Shown piece by piece: positions 25,136 to 33,795 of a stretch of DNA of 64,000 nt; within the stretch, counting starts at the first letter, position 1, and each line of letters begins with the position of its first letter. Both the position numbers and the translations under genes were made by a program. Source of the stretch: Flavobacteriales bacterium (GTDB taxonomy: Bacteria; Bacteroidota; Bacteroidia; Flavobacteriales; Flavobacteriaceae); NCBI GenBank assembly GCA_011524905.1, contig WTJI01000048.1:26045-90044 (forward strand), read 5' to 3'. The notes beneath the pieces are model-generated. The model was not told the origin of the DNA and ran no database searches. It saw nothing but the letters and a program-made list of their open reading frames with translations.

Positions 25136-27949
25136 GTGAGCTATAATTTTAAGGCAATTGAAACCAAATGGCAAGCCAATTGGTCGGAACAACAGACCTA
25201 CCGAGCCGAAAATCAAAGCAGTAAACCCAAATACTATGTATTAGATATGTTTCCATACCCATCTGGTGCGGGCTTGCATGTTGGCCATCCATTGGGCTAT
25301 ATTGCAAGTGATATAGTTGCGCGTTACAAACGCCATAAAGGGTTTAATGTATTGCATCCACAAGGCTATGATTCCTTCGGGTTGCCAGCAGAACAATATG
25401 CCATCCAAACAGGACAACATCCAGCAACAACCACTCAAAAAAATATCAAGCGGTATCGTGAGCAATTGGACCGGCTGGGCTTTTCTTTTGACTGGAGCCG
25501 AGAAGTACGAACATCGGATCCTGCCTATTATAAATGGACACAATGGATTTTTTTGTTATTGTTCGATCACTACTATTGCTTGGATAATAATAAGGCCCAA
25601 CCCATTAGCCAACTTGTAAGACAGTTTGAAGAAAGTGGTAATCAAGCAGTCAATGCAGTTTGCGATGCCGATACCCCCCTATTTTCTGCTACCGATTGGA
25701 AAGCTTTTTCAGTAGAAGACCAACAACAATTGTTACTTCATTATCGTCTGACGTATTTGGCAGAATCAGAGGTCAATTGGTGCCCAGCCCTTGGAACAGT
25801 TTTGGCCAATGATGAAATTGTTAATGGAGTTTCAGAAAGGGGTGGACATCCAGTGACTAAAAAAAGTATGAAGCAATGGAGTATGCGGATTGGTGCTTAT
25901 GCTGAAAGACTGCTTCAAGGATTAGATGGTATTGACTGGCCTGATTCACTCAAAGAAATGCAGCGTAACTGGATAGGGAAATCTGTTGGTGCGAATGTGT
26001 ATTTTGATGTAGAAGGTCACGATGCTACAATAGAAGTTTTTACCACCCGTCCTGACACTCTTTTTGGTGTGAGCTTTATGACTTTGGCTCCAGAGCTCGC
26101 ATTGGTACAGGAGATTACTACGAAAGCCCAAAAAGCGGAAGTAACGGCATATGTAGAAAAGACAAAACAAAGGTCTGAACGAGATCGACAAGCCGATGTA
26201 AAGAGCATCACGGGCGTATTTACAGGGGCCTTTGCCATTCACCCGTTTACACAAGAAAAAGTACCTATCTGGATAGGGGATTATGTTTTGGCTGGTTATG
26301 GAACAGGAGCTGTGATGGCTGTTCCATGTGGAGATCAACGCGATTATGATTTCGCTAAGTATTTCAATCTTCCGATACCCAATATTTTTGAAGGGGTTGA
26401 TATATCGCAGGAAGCTTATGCCGAAAAAGGCCAAACGCCACTTTGTGATTCAGATTTTTTGAATGGCATGGCTTATCAAGAAGCGATGCAAAAAGTGATT
26501 GAAGCTTTGGAATCTTCAAAAAAAGGAAAGGGTACAGTCACTTATCGTCTGCGCGATGCCATCTTTAGCCGTCAGCGCTACTGGGGCGAACCCATCCCGG
26601 TATATTATAAAAATATGCTTCCATTTCCCTTGTCCATAGAAGATTTGCCGCTAGAACTACCAGAAGTGGAAAAGTATCTGCCTACTGCTGAAGGGAATCC
26701 TCCGTTGGGTAATGCCAAACAATGGGGCTGGGATTTAGCCCATAGAAAAGTAGTCTCTTCAGATCGTATCGATCATCAAAATGTATTTCCATTAGAGTTA
26801 AATACCATGCCAGGTTGGGCAGGTAGTTCATGGTATTTCAATAGGTATATGGACGCCAAAAACGATACGTCTTTTGCTGGGGAGGAAGCGCTCAACTATT
26901 GGCAAGATGTTGATTTATATCTTGGCGGAAGCGAACACGCCACAGGGCACTTACTGTATTCACGCTTTTGGCAACATTTTCTATTCGACCTAGGTTTGGT
27001 ACCTGTCTCAGAATATGCCAAAAAACTGATTAATCAAGGAATGATCTTAGGTGAATCGACTATTGCCTACCGAAAAACAGGGACCAATACATTTGTTTCA
27101 AAAGGGTTGGTTAATGACCAGACTGTTGAGTCTATCCGAGTAGATGTCAATTTGGTAAACAGTTCTTATGAATTGGATATTGAAGCCCTGCGTCAATGGC
27201 AGCCCCAATTTGCCGATGCAACATTCGAGTTAGAGGATGGGAAATACTTTGTAGGGACAGAGGTAGAAAAAATGTCTAAATCCAAGTACAATGTCGTCAA
27301 TCCAGATGCAATATGCGATCAATACGGGGCTGATACTCTACGGATGTACGAAATGTTTTTAGGACCTTTGGAACAAGCCAAACCGTGGAATACGGCTGGT
27401 ATTTCTGGGGTGCATTCTTTTCTAAAAAAAATGTGGCGGTTGTTTCACGAAGGAGATCAATGGCGAATTACCGAAGACGACCCTAGCCCAGAAGCATTAA
27501 AAAGTTTACATGCCGCAATTAAAAAGGTGACAGCCGATATAGAACAGTATGCGTTTAACACCTGTGTGAGTACTTTTATGATTTGCGTAAATGAACTGAG
27601 TGCAATCAAATGCAATAATCGGGCTATTTTGGAGCCTTTGGTTGTTCTTTTGGCACCTTTTGCCCCACATTTGGCGGAAGAATTGTGGGAAAAATTAGGG
27701 CATACAAATTCTGTGACCCAGGTCGCTTATCCGATTCATGAAGAAGTATATTTGACAGAAACTGTAAAATCCTATCCGATTTCATTTAATGGAAAAATGC
27801 GATTTACCCATGATTTTCCACTGGATATGGATCGAGCGGCTATTGAAAAAGAGATTTTATCAGCCCCACAAACCCAAAAATATTTGGAAGGAAAGATCCC
27901 TAAAAAAATTATTGTTGTACCTGGAAAAATCATCAATATTGTAGTGTAA
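25136..27949 (+). CDS. leuS: leucyl-tRNA synthetase
   Basis: This class I synthetase charges tRNA-Leu. The nucleotide-binding motif HVGH occurs in PYPSGAGLHVGHPLGY, and the KMSKS loop in VEKMSKSKYNVV. The editing domain contains TTRPDTLFGVSFM and GTGAVMAVPCGDQRDYDF. With about 937 residues it is longer than E. coli LeuS (860); extra sequence occurs at about 140-200 (between HYYCLDN and EVNWCP), as in other Bacteroidota. The longest frame begins at GTG 25115, but the -7 element covers that codon and homologues begin near the SYNFKAIETKWQ segment, so GTG 25136 is chosen. Confidence 0.95.
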   Translation: MSYNFKAIETKWQANWSEQQTYRAENQSSKPKYYVLDMFPYPSGAGLHVGHPLGYIASDIVARYKRHKGFNVLHPQGYDSFGLPAEQYAIQTGQHPATTTQKNIKRYREQLDRLGFSFDWSREVRTSDPAYYKWTQWIFLLLFDHYYCLDNNKAQPISQLVRQFEESGNQAVNAVCDADTPLFSATDWKAFSVEDQQQLLLHYRLTYLAESEVNWCPALGTVLANDEIVNGVSERGGHPVTKKSMKQWSMRIGAYAERLLQGLDGIDWPDSLKEMQRNWIGKSVGANVYFDVEGHDATIEVFTTRPDTLFGVSFMTLAPELALVQEITTKAQKAEVTAYVEKTKQRSERDRQADVKSITGVFTGAFAIHPFTQEKVPIWIGDYVLAGYGTGAVMAVPCGDQRDYDFAKYFNLPIPNIFEGVDISQEAYAEKGQTPLCDSDFLNGMAYQEAMQKVIEALESSKKGKGTVTYRLRDAIFSRQRYWGEPIPVYYKNMLPFPLSIEDLPLELPEVEKYLPTAEGNPPLGNAKQWGWDLAHRKVVSSDRIDHQNVFPLELNTMPGWAGSSWYFNRYMDAKNDTSFAGEEALNYWQDVDLYLGGSEHATGHLLYSRFWQHFLFDLGLVPVSEYAKKLINQGMILGESTIAYRKTGTNTFVSKGLVNDQTVESIRVDVNLVNSSYELDIEALRQWQPQFADATFELEDGKYFVGTEVEKMSKSKYNVVNPDAICDQYGADTLRMYEMFLGPLEQAKPWNTAGISGVHSFLKKMWRLFHEGDQWRITEDDPSPEALKSLHAAIKKVTADIEQYAFNTCVSTFMICVNELSAIKCNNRAILEPLVVLLAPFAPHLAEELWEKLGHTNSVTQVAYPIHEEVYLTETVKSYPISFNGKMRFTHDFPLDMDRAAIEKEILSAPQTQKYLEGKIPKKIIVVPGKIINIVV

Positions 27950-28209
27950 TGACAGATTGGGAAATAGAAATCATAGGCTTAGCAGCTGCTTTCTTGACCA
28001 CCTTTGGGTTTGTACCACAAGCACTTAGGATGATCAAGACGAAAGATGTTTCAGGAATTTCTTTGAGTATGTATTTGGTCTTGGTTTCTGGGGTTATCTG
28101 CTGGCTGATTTATGGAATACTCCTTGAACGCATTGCTATTATATTGGCGAATTCTGTTTCAATGTTGCTTCAGATTTGTATTATTCTGATGAAGTTAAAA
28201 CACCGTTAA
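27949..28209 (+). CDS. SemiSWEET-family transporter
   Basis: This is an 86-residue protein with three membrane helices (about 7-25, 37-57 and 62-82) and the PQ-loop signature TFGFVPQALRMIKTKDVSGIS near its first helix. SemiSWEET proteins dimerise to form a sugar uniporter in the inner membrane. The ATG overlaps the leuS stop (TAATG), so it is read from the leuS transcript. The sugar carried cannot be inferred. Confidence 0.9.
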   Translation: MTDWEIEIIGLAAAFLTTFGFVPQALRMIKTKDVSGISLSMYLVLVSGVICWLIYGILLERIAIILANSVSMLLQICIILMKLKHR

Positions 28210-28256
28210 AATCAATGGTATGACTAGGCCTTAGTTGTACATTTAAACAAAAAAAT

Positions 28257-28946
28257 ATGACCTATTGGGTAATCATTCTTGCCACTGCCGGATTTAGTAT
28301 GTGGGTGAGTAACACGCTAAAAAGTAAGTTTCGAAAATATGCCAAGCAGCCACTTCAGAGTGGAATGTCTGGAAAAGAAATTGCTGAAAAAATGTTAACG
28401 GACCATGGTATCCGCGATGTAAAAGTTGTATCAACTCCTGGTATGCTAAGTGATCATTACAATCCACGTACGAAAACTGTAAATTTAAGCGAAGGGGTCT
28501 TTAGTCAGTGTTCAGCTGCTGCCGCGGCAGTAGCTGCTCATGAGTGTGGTCATGCTGTTCAGCACGCTACTGGCTACGAATGGTTGCAGATGCGCTCCAC
28601 TCTTGTTCCCGTTGTCAGTGTTGCTTCAAATTTATCAATGTGGGTTATTTTTGGCGGTCTAGCTGTGATGCAAACCATGCCACTTGGACAGACTGTTGCC
28701 ATGATAGGCGTTGGTATGTTCGCATTAGGGACGCTATTTAGTTTTATCACTTTACCTGTTGAGTATGATGCGAGTAACCGTGCTCTAGCATGGCTACAGC
28801 GCAAACAGATTGTGACGCAAAGAGAAATGGAAGGTGCCCAAGATGCATTGAAATGGGCTGCCCGTACCTATGTTGTTGCCGCTATTGGGTCTTTGGCTAC
28901 TTTGGTTTATTTTGCTTTGCGCGTTGCCGGGAATAGCCGTGATTAA
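28257..28946 (+). CDS. membrane zinc metallopeptidase (Zn_peptidase_2, YugP-like)
   Basis: This is a 229-residue membrane protein with the zinc-binding HExxH-type motif AAHECGHAVQH at about residues 94-105. There is one helix at the N terminus and three more after the active site. Family members are predicted neutral zinc metallopeptidases; natural substrates are unknown. An upstream TACATTTA near 28240 could be its -7 box. It converges directly, with no spare base, on the Lrp-type gene. Confidence 0.87.
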   Translation: MTYWVIILATAGFSMWVSNTLKSKFRKYAKQPLQSGMSGKEIAEKMLTDHGIRDVKVVSTPGMLSDHYNPRTKTVNLSEGVFSQCSAAAAAVAAHECGHAVQHATGYEWLQMRSTLVPVVSVASNLSMWVIFGGLAVMQTMPLGQTVAMIGVGMFALGTLFSFITLPVEYDASNRALAWLQRKQIVTQREMEGAQDALKWAARTYVVAAIGSLATLVYFALRVAGNSRD

Positions 28947-29420
28947 TTACAGTTGTATTTGACGTTGAATTTGTTGTTGTAGGGAAATATAGGTCTCTGT
29001 CCTGGAAATGCCCTCTATAGTTTGAATTTTCTGATTCAAAACTTCCATCAAGTGTGCATTATTTTTGCATAGTATCTTGACGAGAACACTCCAGTTTCCA
29101 GTCGTATAATGACATTCAGTAACTTCAGGTATTTTTTCAAGCTGTCTTACGGCCTCCATATTTCGCATGGCCTTATCCAGATAAATGCCTATAAATGCTA
29201 GGGTACGATAGCCTAACACGGTCGGATCAATTAATACTTGAGATCCCTTAATCAACTTTGTTTTTTCCAATTTTTTTAGTCGCTGGTGTACTGCTGTCCC
29301 AGAAATACCAACTTCTCTTGCTATACTGTTGACAGGACAGCGTGCGTCTTCCATAAGACGCTTTAAAATTTTTTTGTCAATACCATCGAGTTGGATGGTT
29401 GCATCGTTTTGTGCTGTCAA
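28947..29420 (-). CDS. Lrp/AsnC family transcriptional regulator
   Basis: This 157-residue protein has an N-terminal winged helix-turn-helix (DGIDKKILKRLMEDARCPVNSIAREVGISGTAVHQRLKKLE) and a C-terminal RAM ligand-binding domain (TVLGYRTLAFIGIYLDK ... VTECHYTTGNWSVLVKI). Lrp-type regulators respond to amino acids or related metabolites. The next gene on its 5' side, DUF423, is divergent. No target can be named. Confidence 0.93.
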   Translation of the reverse strand: MTAQNDATIQLDGIDKKILKRLMEDARCPVNSIAREVGISGTAVHQRLKKLEKTKLIKGSQVLIDPTVLGYRTLAFIGIYLDKAMRNMEAVRQLEKIPEVTECHYTTGNWSVLVKILCKNNAHLMEVLNQKIQTIEGISRTETYISLQQQIQRQIQL

Positions 29421-29494
29421 GAGATTTGTTTTTGTGCTGATATAAAATTAGTATTTATTCATGGAATTGATACTTTCGTAAGAAATAAAAGGAA

Positions 29495-29881
29495 ATGGAA
29501 AAAAGCTATCTCATATCAGGAGCGGTATTTGTCATGACAAGTATAATTTTGGGTGCTTTTGGGAGTCATGCTTTACGTCCTTTACTATCTGAAAATTCAT
29601 TTTATGGCTACTCAGTAGCAACTACGTATTTGAGTTTTCAAGGAATAGGATTATTGCTGCTGGGTCTTATACAGTTACAGACAGGTAGCTTTCCGAACAG
29701 CATTTATTACTGTTTATTTATCGGTACGATTGTTTTTAGTGGAAGTATTTTGTTACTGACAATAGGAAAATTATACGACTGGCCACTCTCCTTTATTGGA
29801 CCACTAACACCCATCGGTGGGCTACTGCTAATTATAGGATGGGCACTAATGATCAAGCAATTATTGCCCCTAAAGTTTTGA
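29495..29881 (+). CDS. DUF423 family membrane protein
   Basis: This 128-residue protein has four membrane helices and the family signature ILGAFGSHALRPLL in the first third, followed by SFQGIGLLLLGLI and a GPLTPIGGLLLIIGW ending. DUF423 (YwdK/YgdD-like) proteins are widespread small inner-membrane proteins of unknown role. A TACTTTCG element at 29471-29478 may be its -7 box. Confidence 0.9.
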   Translation: MEKSYLISGAVFVMTSIILGAFGSHALRPLLSENSFYGYSVATTYLSFQGIGLLLLGLIQLQTGSFPNSIYYCLFIGTIVFSGSILLLTIGKLYDWPLSFIGPLTPIGGLLLIIGWALMIKQLLPLKF

Positions 29882-29882
29882 T

Positions 29883-30626
29883 TTATTTACCTATTTGACT
29901 AATATACTTTTCAATAGCCATCGTCATTGAAGGTGTCTCTGGTGTGGGTGCTTTGATATCAACTCGCAGCTTGGCTTGGTCTGCCGCTGCAATAGTAGAA
30001 TTTCCATAAACGGCAATCCGTGTATTGTTTTGTTCAAAATCAGGAAAGTTTTTAAACAATGATTCGATACCCGATGGACTGAAGAAAACAAGAATATCGT
30101 AATAAACATCTCTGAGGTCTGACAAATCACTAACAACTGTTTTATAGAGCTGGGCTCTTGTCCAGTCGATGTTCATTCTATCCAGTGCACTCGGTAATGA
30201 AGGTTTTAAAATATCAGAAGTTGGGAGAAGGTATTTCTCTTTCGCATATTTTTTGAAAGTACTTTCCAAGTCTTCGATTGATTTTTCTCCCACATAAATT
30301 TTACGTTTTCTGTACACTACATACTTCTGCAAATAATATGCGACAGCTTCAGACTGACAAAAATATTTGGTTGAATCTGGAACCTTGTAGCGCATTTCTT
30401 CTGTTAATCTGAAAAAGTGATCAACCGCATTACGACTAGTTAAGATGATGTTATCAAAGTGGCTGAAGTCAATTTTTTGTTGACGAACTTCTTTGGCTTC
30501 GACACCTTCTACATGAATAAAGGGGCGGAAATCAATCTTGAGTTTATGTTTTTCTTTGAGACGCTGATAGGGCGATTTTTCTGTGGCGGGTTCTGGTTGT
30601 GATACCAAAATTGACTTTACTTTCAT
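29883..30626 (-). CDS. hemD: uroporphyrinogen-III synthase family protein
   Basis: This is a protein of about 247 residues with the two-domain HemD fold pattern. FDNIILTSRNAVDHFF in the first half and DILVFFSPSGIESLF with IAVYGNSTIAAADQAKLRVDIKAPTPETPSM in the second correspond to the conserved regions of the family. HemD closes hydroxymethylbilane to uroporphyrinogen III in haem synthesis; sequence conservation in the family is low, so the enzyme assignment rests on pattern. The ATG at 30626 is three codons inside the longest frame. It follows the DUF4271 gene, the usual pairing in Flavobacteriia. Confidence 0.8.
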   Translation of the reverse strand: MKVKSILVSQPEPATEKSPYQRLKEKHKLKIDFRPFIHVEGVEAKEVRQQKIDFSHFDNIILTSRNAVDHFFRLTEEMRYKVPDSTKYFCQSEAVAYYLQKYVVYRKRKIYVGEKSIEDLESTFKKYAKEKYLLPTSDILKPSLPSALDRMNIDWTRAQLYKTVVSDLSDLRDVYYDILVFFSPSGIESLFKNFPDFEQNNTRIAVYGNSTIAAADQAKLRVDIKAPTPETPSMTMAIEKYISQIGK

Positions 30627-30640
30627 AAGGGTCACTTTTG

Positions 30641-31306
30641 TTAGATTAGGGTAGTATGAATGACTTTATATACCCAAATCCAAGGAGCTATTTTCGAAAT
30701 GCAAATATACAAAAACAAATAGAAAGTGTTTCTAGGATTTCTTTTAATAGCCCAAAAGTAGGAGTGGATTTGAATAAGCAAATTAGGAATCAAAAAAAGT
30801 CCCAAACCAAGTTTAAACAAGAAATTTTGATTATCAAATACACCGTATACAAAAATCAAACAAATACCAAATACAACTAGAGCTAAACTTGCGTAGTAAG
30901 AAAGTGTGCGGAACAAGATTCCTTGCATTACAGATTGTATATCAAAAAGCCATCCTATGAAACGAGCCAATAAATATCGACTTAATGTTATAAGCAGGAT
31001 ACATCCTAAAGCGAGTATAAAGACACGACTTGAATAGACTGACTCCGTGTAAAATGCAACCAGGATGCAACTAAAGAGACTGTAGATAAAAATGGAAAGC
31101 AAGTACAAGCCCAAAGAGAAAGACCTAACAAAAGAAATATCACGGTCGTTGCCGTAGATGCGCAGATAAGATGAGAAATCAAAAAAACGGATAAAATAAT
31201 TGGCTTCGGCTTTATTCTTTAGGTACAACTGACGAATGCCAAAAAAGACTAACAAAAAAAGTAAGAATATCCAAACCGTATTATTATATGACTTTTCGAT
31301 CCACAT
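30641..31306 (-). CDS. DUF4271 family membrane protein
   Basis: From the ATG at 31306 the protein has 221 residues with about six membrane helices and basic loops. It matches the DUF4271 proteins that precede the hemD-like gene in Flavobacteriia; the function is unknown. The reading frame extends to a TTG at 31351, but an exact TATTTTTG element (complement of 31312-31319) sits between, 6 bases before the ATG, so the transcript would begin at the ATG and the extension is not translated. Confidence 0.85.
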   Translation of the reverse strand: MWIEKSYNNTVWIFLLFLLVFFGIRQLYLKNKAEANYFIRFFDFSSYLRIYGNDRDISFVRSFSLGLYLLSIFIYSLFSCILVAFYTESVYSSRVFILALGCILLITLSRYLLARFIGWLFDIQSVMQGILFRTLSYYASLALVVFGICLIFVYGVFDNQNFLFKLGLGLFLIPNLLIQIHSYFWAIKRNPRNTFYLFLYICISKIAPWIWVYKVIHTTLI

Positions 31307-31311
31307 GAAAA

Positions 31312-31319
31312 CAAAAATA
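31312..31319 (-). promoter_or_regulatory. -7 element of the DUF4271/hemD unit (leaderless)
   Basis: The minus strand reads TATTTTTG, exact to consensus, with its G 6 bases before the A of the ATG at 31306. Confidence 0.5.
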
Positions 31320-31361
31320 AAGCTTTCCGCTGACCCAATAGGCGAAATCAATCGAACTCAT

Positions 31362-31369
31362 TACTTTTG
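31362..31369 (+). promoter_or_regulatory. -7 element of the GT2/pyrC/DUF4296 unit (leaderless)
   Basis: TACTTTTG, exact to consensus. The G is 6 bases before the ATG at 31375. It lies back to back with the DUF4271 promoter, so a 70-base intergenic region serves both directions. Confidence 0.5.
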
Positions 31370-31374
31370 GACCG

Positions 31375-32088
31375 ATGAATAATTATTTGGTTATCGTACC
31401 GACATATAATGAAGCGGATAATATTGAGTCTTTTTTGAAGACAGTTTTAGTGCTTCCCGAACACTATGCGGTATTGGTTGTTGATGATGGGTCACCAGAT
31501 GGTACAGCCCAAATAGTATCAACTTTACAAAAAAAATATCCTCAGCGTCTTTTTTTGGAAAATAGAACTAAAAAAGAAGGCTTAGGCCGAGCCTATCTTC
31601 ATGGTTTTAAATGGGCTCTCGCTGCTGATTATGATTTTGTAATCCAGATGGACGCTGATTTTTCTCACAACCCTGTCTCACTAAAAAAGTTTATCCAAGC
31701 TTTTGAAACAGGACATGATTTGGTAGTAGGCTCAAGGTATTCAAATGGGGTTTCGGTTGTCAATTGGCCTATCAGCAGGATTCTTCTTTCCTATTTTGCT
31801 TCAAAATATGTTCAATGGATAACGCAATTACCCATAAAAGATCCTACTGCTGGTTTTGTAGGTTATCGTCGAAAAGTACTGGATTCACTGAATCTAGATG
31901 CAATCCAGTATGTTGGTTATGCTTTTCAGATTGAAATGAAATACAAAATTTGGAAAAAGGGATTCTCTTGGATAGAAATCCCGATTATTTTTAGAAACAG
32001 AACACAAGGGCAATCAAAAATGAGTGGGTCAATCATTTGGGAGGCCTTGATTGGGGTTTTATTTTTACCCTTCAGAAAAGAAAAGTAA
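31375..32088 (+). CDS. polyprenol monophosphomannose synthase-like glycosyltransferase (GT2)
   Basis: This is a 237-residue GT-A glycosyltransferase with YLVIVPTYNEADNIESFL, VVDDGSPDGTA and the metal-binding QMDADFSHNP, closely patterned on dolichyl-phosphate mannose synthase (Dpm1-type without a C-terminal membrane domain). It would transfer mannose from GDP-mannose to a polyprenyl phosphate on the cytoplasmic face. A lipid-linked mannose donor made here could feed GT-C enzymes such as the one at 53.6-54.9 kb, but that link is inference. pyrC begins one base after its stop. Confidence 0.88.
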   Translation: MNNYLVIVPTYNEADNIESFLKTVLVLPEHYAVLVVDDGSPDGTAQIVSTLQKKYPQRLFLENRTKKEGLGRAYLHGFKWALAADYDFVIQMDADFSHNPVSLKKFIQAFETGHDLVVGSRYSNGVSVVNWPISRILLSYFASKYVQWITQLPIKDPTAGFVGYRRKVLDSLNLDAIQYVGYAFQIEMKYKIWKKGFSWIEIPIIFRNRTQGQSKMSGSIIWEALIGVLFLPFRKEK

Positions 32089-32089
32089 A

Positions 32090-33427
32090 ATGGAAAGTAT
32101 TTTAATTCAAGGCGCCACAGTAGTCAATGAAGGTCAAACTAAGTCTGTGGATGTTCGGATTGAAGGGGAGCGAATTACCCAAGTGGCTCAACATATTGAT
32201 CCAAAAGAAAAAGACAAATTGATCGATGCAAAAGGATTGCACTTATTACCGGGGTTGATTGATGATCAAGTACATTTCCGTGAACCAGGTCTCACTCATA
32301 AAGCAGATATCGCTTCCGAATCTCAAGCCGCCATTGCAGGTGGTATTACTTCATTTATTGAAATGCCCAATACCCAACCACAGACTACATCTGTTCAGGC
32401 CATGAATGAAAAATTTCAATTGGCTTCGGGTAGAGCAGCTGCCAATTATTCATTCATGTTTGGTGGTACCAACGACAATCTGAACGAAATTCTTAATGTT
32501 GATCCTACCCAAGTGGCAGGTTTGAAGTTATTCTTAGGTTCCTCAACAGGCAATATGTTGGTAGACCAACCTGAGGTGCTGGAGAAAATTTTTTCAAGTA
32601 CCAATTTGGTGATCTCCGTTCATTGTGAGGACGAACAAACCATTAAAGAGAATACAGCTCACTACAAATCCATTTATGGAGAAGATATTCCTGTAGAACT
32701 TCATCCTCTCATCCGAAGCGAAGAAGCCTGCTATCTTTCTTCATCACAAGCCATTGCTTTAGCCAAAAAAACAGGTGCACGTTTACATGTTTTTCATTTG
32801 TCTACAGCTAAGGAAACGGATTTATTTGACAACAGCATTCCCCTCGAGGAAAAGAAAATAACAGCTGAGGTTTGTGTTCATCATTTGTGGTTCTCTGATA
32901 AGGATTATGCCGATAAACAAACACGAATTAAATGGAATCCAGCTGTAAAAACCCAAGCTGATCAAGATGGTTTGTGGGCAGCGCTAAATGATGATCGAAT
33001 TGATGTGTTGGCTACTGATCATGCACCTCACACATTAGTTGAAAAGCAAAATCCATACACCCAAGCTCCCTCTGGCGGACCATTAGTCCAACACGCACTA
33101 CTTGCCTTACTTACTGCTGCTAAAAACGGTAAAATATCTCTTGAAAAATTAGTTCAAAAAGCCTGTCACAATCCTGCTATTTTATTTGATATTAAAGATC
33201 GCGGCTTTTTAAGACCAGGTTATTATGCTGACATGGTATTGGTAGATCTACAAGGAAAAACGCATGTTACCAAAGCTAACTTACTTTATAAGTGTCAGTG
33301 GTCACCTTTTGAAGGGACTGTTTTTGATGCTAGAATTCACAGTACTTTTGTCAATGGAACGCTTGCTTACGCTGACGGAAAAGTTTTAAATGTAAATGCA
33401 GGAAAAAAATTAGAATTTGACCGATGA
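32090..33427 (+). CDS. pyrC: dihydroorotase
   Basis: This 445-residue amidohydrolase catalyses the third step of pyrimidine synthesis, cyclising carbamoyl aspartate. The metal-binding DDQVHFREPG is the dihydroorotase form of the DxHxH region, with VHCEDE, HVFHLST and ATDHAPHT (catalytic Asp) following at normal positions. The longest frame begins inside the upstream glycosyltransferase gene; the ATG at 32090 directly behind its stop gives the N terminus ESILIQGATVVNEG, normal for type I dihydroorotases. Confidence 0.95.
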   Translation: MESILIQGATVVNEGQTKSVDVRIEGERITQVAQHIDPKEKDKLIDAKGLHLLPGLIDDQVHFREPGLTHKADIASESQAAIAGGITSFIEMPNTQPQTTSVQAMNEKFQLASGRAAANYSFMFGGTNDNLNEILNVDPTQVAGLKLFLGSSTGNMLVDQPEVLEKIFSSTNLVISVHCEDEQTIKENTAHYKSIYGEDIPVELHPLIRSEEACYLSSSQAIALAKKTGARLHVFHLSTAKETDLFDNSIPLEEKKITAEVCVHHLWFSDKDYADKQTRIKWNPAVKTQADQDGLWAALNDDRIDVLATDHAPHTLVEKQNPYTQAPSGGPLVQHALLALLTAAKNGKISLEKLVQKACHNPAILFDIKDRGFLRPGYYADMVLVDLQGKTHVTKANLLYKCQWSPFEGTVFDARIHSTFVNGTLAYADGKVLNVNAGKKLEFDR

Positions 33428-33795
33428 TGAAAATACGTCTGTTTTTGGTGGTTTTTATGGCGCAACTTTGGGGACAATGTGCAACTGAGTTGATCGCCAA
33501 ACCAGATAATTTGATTCCTGAAAAGCAAATGATTGGAATCCAAGTTGACCTCGGATTGATGGAAGTCATTCAAAAGCAGTATCGCGGTGAGATTCGTAAT
33601 GACTCATTATTGGGCTTACCGTATATTTATCAGAAGTATAAGATTGACTGTCTTCAGCTTCTTAATTCAGAAGCTTACTATGCCCAAAATCCAAAGAAGT
33701 ACGCTCGAATCTACTTGCAAATCAAACATGCGCTTGACAAGAAAGTTGATAGTCTCAACCGTGTAATTCAGCAGACAAAGAAAAAATCAAACTAG
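33424..33795 (+). CDS. DUF4296 lipoprotein
   Basis: This is a 123-residue secreted protein. Its hydrophobic start ends in a lipobox-like LWGQC with the Cys at about residue 19, so it is probably lipidated. The remainder is helical and charged, with LIPEKQMIGIQVDLGLMEV, the usual opening of DUF4296. The function is unknown; the gene regularly follows pyrC in Flavobacteriia. The start overlaps the pyrC stop by 4 bases (ATGA), so it is coupled to it. Confidence 0.83.
   Translation: MMKIRLFLVVFMAQLWGQCATELIAKPDNLIPEKQMIGIQVDLGLMEVIQKQYRGEIRNDSLLGLPYIYQKYKIDCLQLLNSEAYYAQNPKKYARIYLQIKHALDKKVDSLNRVIQQTKKKSN

Noticed and set aside
25619..25800. Extra sequence in leuS as a possible intein or insertion
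   Set aside because: It has no splicing motifs, the frame is continuous and longer LeuS proteins are normal in Bacteroidota.
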